Shown in pieces: positions 8,711 through 18,969 of a DNA stretch of 64,000 nucleotides (its first letter is position 1; every line of letters begins with the position of its first letter). Location of the stretch: positions 186,001 through 250,000 of the forward strand of contig JAFDYU010000002.1 in NCBI GenBank assembly GCA_018267285.1. The letters are read 5' to 3'. The DNA is from Bacteroidota bacterium. GTDB lineage: Bacteria > Bacteroidota > Bacteroidia > Cytophagales > Cyclobacteriaceae. Below the pieces are notes generated by a model. It had not been told where the DNA came from. It was given only the letters and a program-made list of their open reading frames with translations, and searched no databases. Position numbers and translations under genes: made by a program.

Positions 8711-8905
8711 ATGAACACAAAAATTTATCAAATAATAATACTCATCGGTTGGATTCTGGCGATCATCGCAAGTTTATTTATTGAAAATAAAAGCAATAGC
8801 TCCTTAATAAAAGGCTTTGGCTATGGGTTGGTGGTTGGGATTTCAACCGTTTTGATTTTAGAAAAATACCGAAAAAATAAAACCAATGAAACTGCTTCAG
8901 AATAA
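8711..8905 (+). CDS. Small two-TM membrane protein (64 aa)
   Basis: Two hydrophobic segments are visible (about residues 5-22, IYQIIILIGWILAIIASLF, and 36-52, GFGYGLVVGISTVLIL), separated by a short polar loop, with a basic tail (EKYRKNKTNE). It overlaps the start of fabG by 20 nt, suggesting co-expression. The family is not recognised and there are no catalytic residues to name. Confidence 0.6.
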   Translation: MNTKIYQIIILIGWILAIIASLFIENKSNSSLIKGFGYGLVVGISTVLILEKYRKNKTNETASE

Positions 8906-9632
8906 AACGGCCCTCATTACGGGTGCATCCAAAGGTATCGGCAGAAGTATTGCCATCAAGTTTGCCGAGCAAGGCGCCAATGTAGCCTTCACCTACCTGT
9001 CAAGTGTGGAGCAAGGACAGGCATTGGAAAATGAGCTCGCCTCCAAAGGTGTAAAAGCCAAAGGCTATCGGTCGGATGCCTCCGATTTCGCTCAGGCCGA
9101 CAAGCTCATCAACGATGTGGTTTCAGAATTTGGTTCGCTTGATGTTCTCATCAACAACGCAGGTATAACCATGGACAATTTGCTGCTTCGTATGAATGAA
9201 GAGGCGTGGGACAAGATAATGAATGTGAACCTGAAAAGTTGCTTCAATACCGTGAAGGCAGCTACCAAACCGATGATGAAACAAAAAAGCGGGTCAATAA
9301 TAAACATGACCTCTGTGGTTGGCTTGAAAGGAAATGCTGGCCAGGCAAATTATGCGGCATCAAAGGCCGGCATTATCGGGTTTACCAAATCGGTTGCATT
9401 AGAATTGGGCTCGCGCGGCATCCGCTCGAATGCCATAGCACCGGGGTTCATCGAAACTGAAATGACCGGCAAACTCGATGAAAAAGTGGTGCAAAGCTGG
9501 CGCGATGCCATACCTCTCAAGCGCGGTGGCAGACCTGAAGATGTAGCCGATGCGTGTGTATTTTTGGCCAGCGATATGTCGGCTTACATCACCGGGCAAG
9601 TGATCCAGGTGGATGGTGGTATGCTCACTTGA
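8886..9632 (+). CDS. fabG: SDR reductase, 3-oxoacyl-ACP reductase type
   Basis: This 248-residue short-chain dehydrogenase reduces 3-oxoacyl-ACP with NADPH in fatty-acid synthesis. It shows the cofactor motif TGASKGIG (12-19), NNAG (90-93), catalytic S143, Y156 and K160 (MTSVVG, NYAASK), and the usual C-terminal GQVIQVDGGM. The ATG at 8886 gives the normal FabG N-terminus, although it lies inside the preceding small gene. It is not within a fab cluster here, so a related 3-oxoacyl substrate cannot be excluded. Confidence 0.9.
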   Translation: MKLLQNKTALITGASKGIGRSIAIKFAEQGANVAFTYLSSVEQGQALENELASKGVKAKGYRSDASDFAQADKLINDVVSEFGSLDVLINNAGITMDNLLLRMNEEAWDKIMNVNLKSCFNTVKAATKPMMKQKSGSIINMTSVVGLKGNAGQANYAASKAGIIGFTKSVALELGSRGIRSNAIAPGFIETEMTGKLDEKVVQSWRDAIPLKRGGRPEDVADACVFLASDMSAYITGQVIQVDGGMLT

Positions 9633-9659
9633 TTTTCTACATTTTCTGTATCTTACAGG

Positions 9660-11285
9660 ATGGCACTTCGTGTTTTTGTCCTGTCTTTAGTGTGCTTTTT
9701 ACCTTTTCAATTTCAGGCTCAACACCGCCTAGCCGATAGTTTGCGCAGCCGCTTGCTCCGACAATCCGATCCTGACACCACTCGTATTATTTTATTAAAC
9801 CAGCTTGCTTACGAACTGCGCGATGACTCAGCCGCCCATGCGTACAAATACGCACAAGAAGCCCGGGCTATATCGGAGAATGTTCATTATACAAAAGGAA
9901 AAGCAGAAGCATACGCACTCATCGGGCTATCGCTCTGGTCGCAGGCCAATTATTCGCTGGCATTAAAAAATTTGTTGGAAGGTTTGGCCCTGGCCGATTC
10001 GCTTCAGTACGCGCAGGCACAAGCCGATATTCTCAGTTATCTCGGGCTGGTACACGGCAGCATTGGTGGCCTTAATAAAGCGCTTCAATACCAGCTACAA
10101 GCCCATGCATTGCAACACAAACTGAAAAATACCAAACAAGAAATTCGTACGCTCAACAGCATTGGCGATTGTTACCTGCGCCTGAAATTATACCCTAAGT
10201 CATTTATTTATTACAAAAAAGCGCTGGAGTTGGGTACGCCATTGAAATACGGCTTGGCTTCCAATTACAGAAACATCGGCAACGTGTACGAAGCGGAAGG
10301 AGAGTTGGAGCAAGCTTTAAGCAATTATCTCATCGCAAAAAAAATAAGCGACAGTACCAATGACCTCAGAAATAAGTCACAAATAAGAAAATCACTTGGC
10401 TCGGTTTATTTTAAACAAAAAAAATATGAACTGGCCGAGACTGCTTTGCGCGAGGGATTTGCTTTATCTCTGCAAGGAAATTTTCGTTCCATAACTTACG
10501 AATTGAGTGAGTTACTCGCCCGGGTTAAAGAGGCTCAAGGCAACCTGACAGAATCCATTTACTTTTACCAACTGTACGATCAATATAACGACAGCATCCG
10601 GCAAGGAGTGGAGCCCTCAAAAATTGCTTCGCTTCAGATCGAGTATGAATCGCAGCGCCATGAATTGGAAATAGCAAGATTGAAAAAAGATAGTGAAATT
10701 CAACACGAAGAACTGAAGCAAAAAAATGTATTACTCGGCACAACGGCCATTGTCATTCTGTTGATTATCCTGTTTTTGATTTATTCTATTCGCAGCTACA
10801 AGTTTCAAAAAAAATTCAACCAAAAGCTTGCTCAGCATAATACAGAAATTGATGGCCAGCAATCTGAACTTGCCGAACAGCGCGATGAAGTGATTACACT
10901 CAACGAAGAAATTCGAGCACAACAAGAAGAAGTGGTGCAGCAGCGCGATGCCTTGTTCGAAAAAAATAAAAACATAGAACAGCTTTACAAATCGCTCACC
11001 CAAGTAAACCTGCAGCTCGAGGTGTTGGTAGCCAGGCGAACGGCTGCCCTCGAAGAGCAAAACAAAAGGCTTAGTGAATACACCCATATTACAGCCAACA
11101 AACTGGTGGAACCCACCTTCCATATTTTAAACCTTGTGGAGTTAATCCGTACCCATAAAACAGCGAACGTGGATAGCGCATTGACCGAGAAACTTAAATT
11201 ATCTTCGGCAGAATTAGACCTGATCATACGTTCCATTAGCGACACCCTGCAGCAAGGGCTAAATGCCTACGAAAATAAGATTTAA
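9660..11285 (+). CDS. TPR membrane sensor with degenerate DHp-like C-terminus
   Basis: This 541-residue protein has a signal peptide (1-20, ends FQFQAQ), about seven periplasmic TPRs, one transmembrane helix near 357-377 (LLGTTAIVILLIILFLIY), a long cytoplasmic coiled coil rich in Gln/Glu, and a terminal segment resembling a histidine-kinase dimerisation helix pair. At the expected phosphoacceptor position it has Asn (N480 in ITANKLVEP) instead of His, and there is no ATP-binding domain. It is therefore not a kinase by itself. It lies 27 nt after fabG and 73 nt before a TPR histidine kinase. A paralogue follows that kinase. A sensory or adaptor role toward the kinase is inferred. Confidence 0.85.
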   Translation: MALRVFVLSLVCFLPFQFQAQHRLADSLRSRLLRQSDPDTTRIILLNQLAYELRDDSAAHAYKYAQEARAISENVHYTKGKAEAYALIGLSLWSQANYSLALKNLLEGLALADSLQYAQAQADILSYLGLVHGSIGGLNKALQYQLQAHALQHKLKNTKQEIRTLNSIGDCYLRLKLYPKSFIYYKKALELGTPLKYGLASNYRNIGNVYEAEGELEQALSNYLIAKKISDSTNDLRNKSQIRKSLGSVYFKQKKYELAETALREGFALSLQGNFRSITYELSELLARVKEAQGNLTESIYFYQLYDQYNDSIRQGVEPSKIASLQIEYESQRHELEIARLKKDSEIQHEELKQKNVLLGTTAIVILLIILFLIYSIRSYKFQKKFNQKLAQHNTEIDGQQSELAEQRDEVITLNEEIRAQQEEVVQQRDALFEKNKNIEQLYKSLTQVNLQLEVLVARRTAALEEQNKRLSEYTHITANKLVEPTFHILNLVELIRTHKTANVDSALTEKLKLSSAELDLIIRSISDTLQQGLNAYENKI

Positions 11286-11358
11286 TGTTTCCCAACATCA
11301 TTTGCTATACAAATAATACCTGCTTTTTTATTAGCATGCCTTAATTATATTCGTACCT

Positions 11359-13113
11359 ATGTCTATGGTTTTTAACGTACCGACTGTATCCCAAAAGGAA
11401 ATAGAGGAGCTTATTCAAGCCGCTTATGTATTGCGCGTAAACAACTTGGGTAAAAGCATTGAAATAGCAGAAGATGCACTTCATAAAAGTTTGGAAATCC
11501 GTTATGCTTTGGGCACTGCCCAAGTTAAAAACCAGCTTTCACTTTTTTATTTTATCCGATGCGAATTTGAAAAATCGCTGAACTACGCCAACGATGCCCT
11601 TACCTACTTCGAGCAAACCGGAGATAAAAAAGGTATAGCACTTTCCAAATACAACATGGGCAGCACGTACTATCGCACCAATAATTTTTCCAAAGGACTG
11701 AATTGCATACTGCAAAGCATCAACTTATTCGAAGAGTTGAATGATTTTCACAATCTGGCGCGTGCTTATAAATCTACGGGCACGATATATGAATTTTTTC
11801 AAGACTATGCCAGTGCAGAACAAGTGTATCAGAAATGCATCGAAGCCAGCCGCAAGGCAAACGACACCAATTCAGAATCGAATGCGTACAACCCGCTTTC
11901 GGGTCTTTATTTAAAACAAGGTAAAACAGAAATGGCCAGCGCACTGATCGAAAAATCGATTGCCTTAAAAATGCAGTCGGGAGATAGGCGCGGGTTGGCC
12001 TACGCAATTTATGGCCGCGCCAAATTATTCGCCAAGCTGCAGAAAACCGATCTGGCCGAAAAAGATTTCCTCGAAGCATTGTCCATGCACAAAGAATCGG
12101 GCGACAAACTTGGCCTTTGTATGGCCAGCAACAAACTTGGCAGATTGTATTTTCAGATGCAGAACTTTGAAGCCGCCCGCCACTTTTCGTTGCTCGCCCT
12201 TGAACAAGCTCTGCAACTTCAAATCTCCATCATTGCCATCAAAGCCTATTACCAACTCTATCTTTTAGAAAAGCAAGAGGGCAATCAACAGGCTGCGTTT
12301 GACTATCTCGAAAAGTACCTCCACCTGAAAGAGTCGGCCGTCAGCACCGAAACGTTGCACGTAATAAAAAGCTACGAAGAGAAATCAAAAATTGAGCATC
12401 TCGAAATGGAGGCGCGTGTGCAGCGTGAGAAAAGAGAAATCATTGAAAATAAAAATGCAGAATTGGATTCCTTCTTCTACCGGATATCACACGACCTGAA
12501 AGGGCCGATCGCATCGTTGATGGGGTTGCACAATCTGGTGGAACAAGAAGTAAAAGACGAACTCTCTCTTCAGTATTTTAAAATGCACCAGTCGCAGATT
12601 ATCCGTATCCACAATATTGTGATGGGGCTGATCAGCCTTACACAGATGAACCATCTGCATCACGTTAAAGTAAAAATCAATTTTACCGAACTGATTGACG
12701 AGTGCATCCAATCGTACCGCTACCTCGATAATTTTAAGAACATAGAATTTATCAAAGAAATTGAAGATCAACTGGAATACACCTCGGAGTGGCCCATCAT
12801 CAATACCATTTTGCAAAACCTTATTGAAAACGCCATTAAATACGCAAAGTCCAATAATCCTTTCGTTAAAATATCGGTTGGCCGCCTGAACGAATCCATA
12901 CGGATAATAATTGCGGACAACGGCACGGGTATCGATCCCGCTCATCAATCAAAAATATTTGATATGTTTTACCGAGCCAACGAACGCACCAAAGGGTCGT
13001 CCGGGTTAGGGCTTTATATTTTGAAGCGGGCCGTAGAACGCCTCAACGGCAGGATTGAACTGAAAAGCAAATTAAACGAAGGATCAACGTTTACGGTGAT
13101 ATTGCCTTACTAA
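11359..13113 (+). CDS. Cytoplasmic TPR histidine kinase
   Basis: This 584-residue kinase has no signal peptide or membrane helix. Residues 1-340 are TPR repeats. A short coiled coil leads to a HisKA domain with the H-box ISHDLKGP (phosphoacceptor H378). A complete HATPase domain follows, with N-box NLIENAIKYA (about 489), G1 DNGTGI (about 519) and G2 GSSGLGLYI (about 547). It should autophosphorylate and pass phosphate to an unidentified response regulator; none is encoded nearby. The next gene starts 1 nt after its stop, so the two are co-translated. Flanking TPR membrane proteins lacking the ATPase domain suggest a multi-component sensor. Confidence 0.93.
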   Translation: MSMVFNVPTVSQKEIEELIQAAYVLRVNNLGKSIEIAEDALHKSLEIRYALGTAQVKNQLSLFYFIRCEFEKSLNYANDALTYFEQTGDKKGIALSKYNMGSTYYRTNNFSKGLNCILQSINLFEELNDFHNLARAYKSTGTIYEFFQDYASAEQVYQKCIEASRKANDTNSESNAYNPLSGLYLKQGKTEMASALIEKSIALKMQSGDRRGLAYAIYGRAKLFAKLQKTDLAEKDFLEALSMHKESGDKLGLCMASNKLGRLYFQMQNFEAARHFSLLALEQALQLQISIIAIKAYYQLYLLEKQEGNQQAAFDYLEKYLHLKESAVSTETLHVIKSYEEKSKIEHLEMEARVQREKREIIENKNAELDSFFYRISHDLKGPIASLMGLHNLVEQEVKDELSLQYFKMHQSQIIRIHNIVMGLISLTQMNHLHHVKVKINFTELIDECIQSYRYLDNFKNIEFIKEIEDQLEYTSEWPIINTILQNLIENAIKYAKSNNPFVKISVGRLNESIRIIIADNGTGIDPAHQSKIFDMFYRANERTKGSSGLGLYILKRAVERLNGRIELKSKLNEGSTFTVILPY

Positions 13114-13114
13114 A

Positions 13115-14755
13115 GTGAAAACAAAATCATTATTATATTTTGTTTTTTTAAGTGTGTTGACGTTTGCAAACTTCCGGCACGGCAACGCACAAACTTTTGC
13201 GCGTATGCGAAGCGACAGCCTGCTTCGTAAACTGAACGAGCCAATGTTGCACGATACCACCCGTGTGTTTTTATTGAACCGATTGGCCAACATCAGCAAT
13301 TTCTATGATCCGATCGCTGCGTTTCATTATGGGCAAACTGCGATGAGGCTTGCCGACAGCATAAATTTTACACGAGGCCAAGCCGAAGCGTACCGGCAAA
13401 TCGGGTTGTCGTTAATAAATCAAAACAATATTTCAGGGGCTATCAATCATTTCTTATCGGGTCTGCGTATTGCTGAAGCTAATCGCCATACTCAAATCGA
13501 GGCCGATATAACGGGCAACCTCGGCACGGCCTACAACCAGCTTAACAGCCCGAAAGAAGCGTTAATTTTTTTAACAAGGGCGTTGACGTTGCAACAGAAT
13601 CTAAAAAATAAAGTACGCGAATCGGCCACGCTCAACAACGTAGGCGATTCTTACTTTGCCTTAAAAAAATACGATAAAGCCCGGCAAGCTTATCAGGAAG
13701 CCTTAACGCTCAGTGAAGAGCAGAACTTCAAAATGGGTATCACTACCAATATGCGAAATCTTGGAAATGTGATGGAGGCCACCAACCAGTTAGCACCAGC
13801 CCTGGCACAATATTTTATAAGCATGAAGCTATCTTCGGGAATGGACGACACACGTGGGTACATTCTGTCGAACAAATCTATCGCTTCAGTTTATTTAAAA
13901 ATGAATAAAGCCTCGCAGGCAAAAACGTATGCCGAAACGGCCTTGCGGGCAGCACTTCGGTCAAAATTGCGCGGCACCATACCTGATCTTTACAAGTTAC
14001 TTTACCAGATAAGCAAAGTGGAAAACGACTTACCGAAATCGTTTGAGTATTTTAAGTTTTACATTGCTTACAAAGACTCATCTCAAAACTTAAAAACAGT
14101 ATCCGACATAGCAAGTCAGCGTCTGGTCTTCGAAACCGAAAAAAAACAGGCAGAAGTAGAATTATTAACAAAAGATGCTGAACTCCAACTAAAACAAATC
14201 TCCGGACGAAAGCAACTGATTGCTGCCGGCTTTATTCTTTTGCTGATTGCCGTGTTGTGGATGATCGTGAGCATTATTAACTCCAAACGGATAAACCGCA
14301 AAAATGAAATATTGTCCGACCAGATTGAAGAAATATATCGGCAACAACAACTCCTACGTAGCCAACGCGATGAGCTGATGGCCCTCAACGAAGAATTGAG
14401 ACAACAACAAGACGAGGCTGTGGCACAACGCGATTCGCTTGCCGACAAAAATGACGAGATCGAGCAGATGAACCAAAGGATTGTGCTGGTAAACGAAACC
14501 CTCGACCAGATTGTGGCCAACCGAACTAAAACGTTGAATGAGCAAAATGAAAAATTACTGGGATATGCTTTTATAAATGCCCACAAACTAAGAGCTCCGC
14601 TGGCCCGTATTATGGGTTTAGCCAATCTTTTGCAGTTGCAATCCGGCCATAACAGCGATACCGAACATTACGTTATTGTAGATCACTTGTGGAGTTCAGC
14701 ATCCGAATTGAATACCGTTGTGCAAAGTTTTTCAACGAGTAAGCAAACTGATTAG
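13115..14755 (+). CDS. TPR membrane sensor with DHp-like segment but no ATPase domain
   Basis: This 546-residue protein starts with GTG one base after the kinase stop. It has a signal peptide (about 1-26, ends HGNAQ), periplasmic TPRs to about 310, one transmembrane helix near 368-388 (LIAAGFILLLIAVLWMIVSI), a Gln/Glu-rich coiled coil, and a terminal HisKA-like helix with a retained His (H490 in INAHKLRAPLARI, matching the HDLRxP box of kinases). The chain ends about 55 residues later without an HATPase domain. It is a paralogue of the protein at 9660-11285 but keeps the phosphoacceptor His. It may be phosphorylated in trans by the kinase between them, or only dimerise with it. Both are inference. 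Confidence 0.87.
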   Translation: MKTKSLLYFVFLSVLTFANFRHGNAQTFARMRSDSLLRKLNEPMLHDTTRVFLLNRLANISNFYDPIAAFHYGQTAMRLADSINFTRGQAEAYRQIGLSLINQNNISGAINHFLSGLRIAEANRHTQIEADITGNLGTAYNQLNSPKEALIFLTRALTLQQNLKNKVRESATLNNVGDSYFALKKYDKARQAYQEALTLSEEQNFKMGITTNMRNLGNVMEATNQLAPALAQYFISMKLSSGMDDTRGYILSNKSIASVYLKMNKASQAKTYAETALRAALRSKLRGTIPDLYKLLYQISKVENDLPKSFEYFKFYIAYKDSSQNLKTVSDIASQRLVFETEKKQAEVELLTKDAELQLKQISGRKQLIAAGFILLLIAVLWMIVSIINSKRINRKNEILSDQIEEIYRQQQLLRSQRDELMALNEELRQQQDEAVAQRDSLADKNDEIEQMNQRIVLVNETLDQIVANRTKTLNEQNEKLLGYAFINAHKLRAPLARIMGLANLLQLQSGHNSDTEHYVIVDHLWSSASELNTVVQSFSTSKQTD

Positions 14756-14813
14756 GGCTCTCTAAAATGCCTAACGATCGTTTTTAAAAAAATTAACATT
14801 TATTTAAAAAATA

Positions 14814-14845
14814 TTTGGAAACTCTACCAAAACACTATACGTTTG
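14814..14845 (+). promoter_or_regulatory. Bacteroidota-type promoter of the met operon
   Basis: TTTG at 14814-14817 and TACGTTTG at 14838-14845 match the -33 TTTG and -7 TAnnTTTG consensus with a 20-nt spacer. Transcription would start near 14852, just ahead of the riboswitch. Confidence 0.7.
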
Positions 14846-14873
14846 CACCATCAGATCGATAAAGCACTTCGCT

Positions 14874-14986
14874 TAGTCGATTTATAGAGAAGCGCTGAGA
14901 GAACAGGCTCAAAGACGCGCTAGCAACCTTAAAAAGGTGCTAAGGCCTGCCCCGAAGAAGGTCTTTGGGGAACGATAAACCGATTA
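14874..14986 (+). ncRNA. SAM-I-type riboswitch
   Basis: The aptamer shows a closing P1 helix (14874-14884 with 14976-14986, one mismatch), the conserved GAGAGA stretch after the asymmetric internal loop, a P2 stem (CAGGC with GCCTG), the hallmark GCAACC...GGTGCTAA around a short P3, and a P4 hairpin (CCCCGAAGA 14950-14958 with TCTTTGGGG 14962-14970). These are features of the SAM-I clan, which senses S-adenosylmethionine. Some positions differ from the common consensus (GAGAGA for GAGGGA, AAAGA for GAUGA), so it may be a SAM-I/IV variant. The downstream genes make homocysteine, which fits feedback by SAM. Confidence 0.85.
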
Positions 14987-14991
14987 GTACA

Positions 14992-15129
14992 ATGAAAAAT
15001 TCAATGCTCAACAAAATCGAAGGTCTCTACCTCAACTCTGATTCCCTTTTTAAGTTTATCACTCCCATTTGCTGCAATACTCGAATGTGTTGTGCCGCGT
15101 GCGCATGCATTTGTTGTATTTGTTGTTGA
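14992..15129 (+). CDS. Cys-rich leader peptide (45 aa), putative cysteine sensor
   Basis: An ATG 5 nt after the riboswitch P1 helix opens a 45-codon ORF. The first 26 residues are unremarkable. The last 19 contain 10 Cys (positions 27, 28, 33, 34, 37, 39, 41, 42, 44, 45), and the ORF ends Cys-Cys-stop. Its position between a SAM aptamer and OAH sulfhydrylase, and a Cys run that would stall ribosomes when Cys-tRNA is low, mark it as a regulatory leader like classical attenuation peptides. In-frame ATGs at 15004 and 15085 are alternative starts; all keep the Cys run. A metal-binding microprotein is the alternative reading. Confidence 0.65.
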   Translation: MKNSMLNKIEGLYLNSDSLFKFITPICCNTRMCCAACACICCICC

Positions 15130-15157
15130 TTGATAGCGCAGCGCGTCTCAACAACAA
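15096..15157 (+). promoter_or_regulatory. Mutually exclusive stems over the Cys codons (attenuator-like)
   Basis: Stem A pairs CGCGTGCGC (15096-15104, inside the Cys run) with GCGCAGCGCG (15136-15145), nine pairs with one bulged G. Stem B pairs TTGTTGTTGA (15120-15129, the last codons and stop) with TCAACAACAA (15148-15157), ten pairs. The arms interleave, so only one stem can form without a pseudoknot. Neither is followed by a U-run, so control of translation or a Rho-type mechanism is more likely than an intrinsic terminator. Confidence 0.5.
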
Positions 15158-15225
15158 CTAACCTAAGGTCTACCCGGTGACAAGTTTGGCTACGGTTATG
15201 TGTCAATAAAAAATCCAAAACATAA

Positions 15226-16584
<1,359 letters not shown>

Positions 16585-16607
16585 CTGACTAAACGAATAG
16601 TGCCATA

Positions 16608-17651
16608 ATGATCAAGCAAGATTCAATATTTCATAATACAGATGAATTTGTGTTGGAGTCGGGAGGGGAACTTCCCGGCTTTCAACTCAAGTACACCACC
16701 TACGGCCAACTCAACAAAGACCGCGACAATGTGGTGTGGGTTTGCCACCCGCTCACCGGCAGCTCAGATTTTACCGCATGGTGGAATAATTTTTTTGTTG
16801 AAGGCAGCCCGTTCGACCCCAAAAATTATTTTATCATCAGTGCCAATGTACTGGGTGGTTGCTATGGCTCCACCGGGCCGCTTTCCATCAATCATGTTAC
16901 CGGGAAAAAATACTTTCACGATTTTCCGCAAGTTACTAACCGTGATGTGGTTCGTGCGTTTGATTTGCTTCGCTCACATTTACACCTTCACAAAATTCAT
17001 ACGTTGATAGGCGGCTCACTGGGAGGGCAGCAAGCATTAGAATGGGCCATAGAGCAACCGGAAGTTTTTGAACATCTGATCTTAATCGCCTCGAATGCAT
17101 TTCATTCTCCCTGGGGCATTGCTTTTAATGAAGCACAACGCATGGCCATTGAAGCCGACCTGAGTTGGAAAGAAAACGATGAGCGCGCTGGCCTTAACGG
17201 GATGAAAGCCGCTCGGGCTATCGGCATGATCTCGTACCGCACCTATGAAGGTTTTGAAAAAACACAATTTGAAAAACCTGACGGCAAGCTAGAAGGCTTC
17301 CGTGCCGCTTCTTACTTACAATACCAGGGATTGAAACTCGCCAACCGATTCAACGCCTACACCTATTGGCTGCTCACCAAAATGATGGACAGCCACCAAG
17401 TAGGGCGAGGGCGCGAAAGTGTGGAGGCCGCACTACAAAAAGTAAAAGCAAATACGCTGGCTATCGGTATAGAAAGCGATATTTTATTTCCTGTTTCAGA
17501 ACAAAAGTTTTTGGCTAAGAATATTCCCAACGCCAGTTTCAAAACAATCGATTCATTGTTTGGGCATGACGGGTTTTTGCTGGAGTTCGATCAACTCAAC
17601 GACATTGTAAATGGTTTTTTACGTGAAGAAGTTATGGTAAGTAGGTTTTAA
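16608..17651 (+). CDS. metX: Homoserine O-acetyltransferase
   Basis: This 347-residue alpha/beta-hydrolase-fold enzyme transfers acetyl from acetyl-CoA to homoserine. It shows the nucleophile elbow GGSLGGQQALEW (S137), early MetX motifs (HPLTGSSDF, NVLGGCYGSTGP), and the C-terminal acid and base of the triad (IESDILFPVSEQ, GHDGFLLEF). It sits between metY and hom, so the operon encodes homoserine formation, activation and sulfhydrylation in one transcript. Confidence 0.95.
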   Translation: MIKQDSIFHNTDEFVLESGGELPGFQLKYTTYGQLNKDRDNVVWVCHPLTGSSDFTAWWNNFFVEGSPFDPKNYFIISANVLGGCYGSTGPLSINHVTGKKYFHDFPQVTNRDVVRAFDLLRSHLHLHKIHTLIGGSLGGQQALEWAIEQPEVFEHLILIASNAFHSPWGIAFNEAQRMAIEADLSWKENDERAGLNGMKAARAIGMISYRTYEGFEKTQFEKPDGKLEGFRAASYLQYQGLKLANRFNAYTYWLLTKMMDSHQVGRGRESVEAALQKVKANTLAIGIESDILFPVSEQKFLAKNIPNASFKTIDSLFGHDGFLLEFDQLNDIVNGFLREEVMVSRF

Positions 17652-17690
17652 TAAAACAAAAAAGGAATCTAAATCTAAAACAAGTAGAAC

Positions 17691-18917
17691 GTGCAAAACA
17701 AAAAATTAAAATTAGGAATCTTTGGTTTTGGCTGTGTGGGCCAGGGGCTTTATCATGTGCTGAAAGAAACGCACGGCATACAGGCTGAGATAAAAAAGAT
17801 TTGCGTGAAAGACCGCGAAAAATCGCGGATATTAAACAGCGATATTTTTACATTTGATAAATATGAAATCTTAAACGATCCAGAAATTGATGTTATTGTT
17901 GAATTGATCAACGATGCCCCTACTGCCTTCGAGATTGTAAAAACCGCTTTGCAAAACGGGAAACACGTAGTAACTGCCAACAAAAAGATGCTGGCCGAAA
18001 ACCTGGTGGAAATCTACAACCTGCAACAACAGTACAACCGATCGGTATTGTACGAAGGATCCGTTTGCGGAAGCATCCCCATCTTGCGCAACCTTGAAGA
18101 ATATTACGATAACGATTTAATTGCCAGCATCGAAGGGATTTTCAACGGCAGCACCAATTACATTCTCACCAAAGTTTTTGAAGAAAAGAAAAGTTACCTC
18201 GAAGCACTGAAAGGAGCGCAAGACCTCGGCTTTGCCGAAAGCGATCCCTCGCTTGATGTCAAGGGTTTTGACCCGAAATACAAACTTGTCATTGCCATGG
18301 CTCATACTTTTGGCGTTTTCACTCAACCTGAAGAAGTGATCAACATGGGTATTGATAAAATCAATCCGATAGACATTAAGTACGCAAAGGAAAATAACTA
18401 TAAAATAAAATTGGTGGCGCGTGCATTTAAAGCCGAAGGAAAAATTTTTGGGTTTGTCATCCCTCAATATATTCCGGCCGACAGTATGCTTGCGGGAGTT
18501 CGCAACGAGTACAATGCCGTTTTGGTAGAGGGCGCGTTTGCCGAAAAACAAGTATTCATCGGGAAAGGTGCCGGAAGTTACCCCACGGGTTCTGCTGTGC
18601 TTTCCGACATCTCTGCCCTGGCCTACAATTACCGGTACGCGTATAAAAAATCAGAGCAAGGCGATAGTTTACCGTTCTCCAACGATGCAGCCGTGGATGT
18701 GGTGGTGAGTTTCCCTACCGGCAACCTGATTTCATCAAAAGACTTTGAAACATTCAAGGGCGGATATCAGGGCAACGGCCACCAATATCTAACCGGTTCG
18801 GTGAAATTAGAAAAGCTAAAAGCCTGGAGCAGTTGGGATGAAGTAAGCGTGATTCTTGCGCCCGAATTGAATTTGGTAGCGCTCGAAAAATCAAAAAAAG
18901 AATTGCTGTCAGCGTAA
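17691..18917 (+). CDS. hom: Homoserine dehydrogenase
   Basis: This 408-residue enzyme reduces aspartate semialdehyde to homoserine with NAD(P)H. It starts with GTG. The nucleotide-binding GIFGFGCVGQGL begins near residue 9. The catalytic region contains NGSTNYILT, FAESDPSLDVKGFD and the Lys-containing KYKLVIAMAH. The C-terminal stretch (after about 340) is short and does not look like a complete ACT domain. Its position last in the met operon commits it to methionine supply. Confidence 0.92.
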   Translation: MQNKKLKLGIFGFGCVGQGLYHVLKETHGIQAEIKKICVKDREKSRILNSDIFTFDKYEILNDPEIDVIVELINDAPTAFEIVKTALQNGKHVVTANKKMLAENLVEIYNLQQQYNRSVLYEGSVCGSIPILRNLEEYYDNDLIASIEGIFNGSTNYILTKVFEEKKSYLEALKGAQDLGFAESDPSLDVKGFDPKYKLVIAMAHTFGVFTQPEEVINMGIDKINPIDIKYAKENNYKIKLVARAFKAEGKIFGFVIPQYIPADSMLAGVRNEYNAVLVEGAFAEKQVFIGKGAGSYPTGSAVLSDISALAYNYRYAYKKSEQGDSLPFSNDAAVDVVVSFPTGNLISSKDFETFKGGYQGNGHQYLTGSVKLEKLKAWSSWDEVSVILAPELNLVALEKSKKELLSA

Positions 18918-18969
18918 GGGATTTTTCTAAAAAAACCGGGCTTTAGTTTGTAACTTTCGGGCTTTCGTC

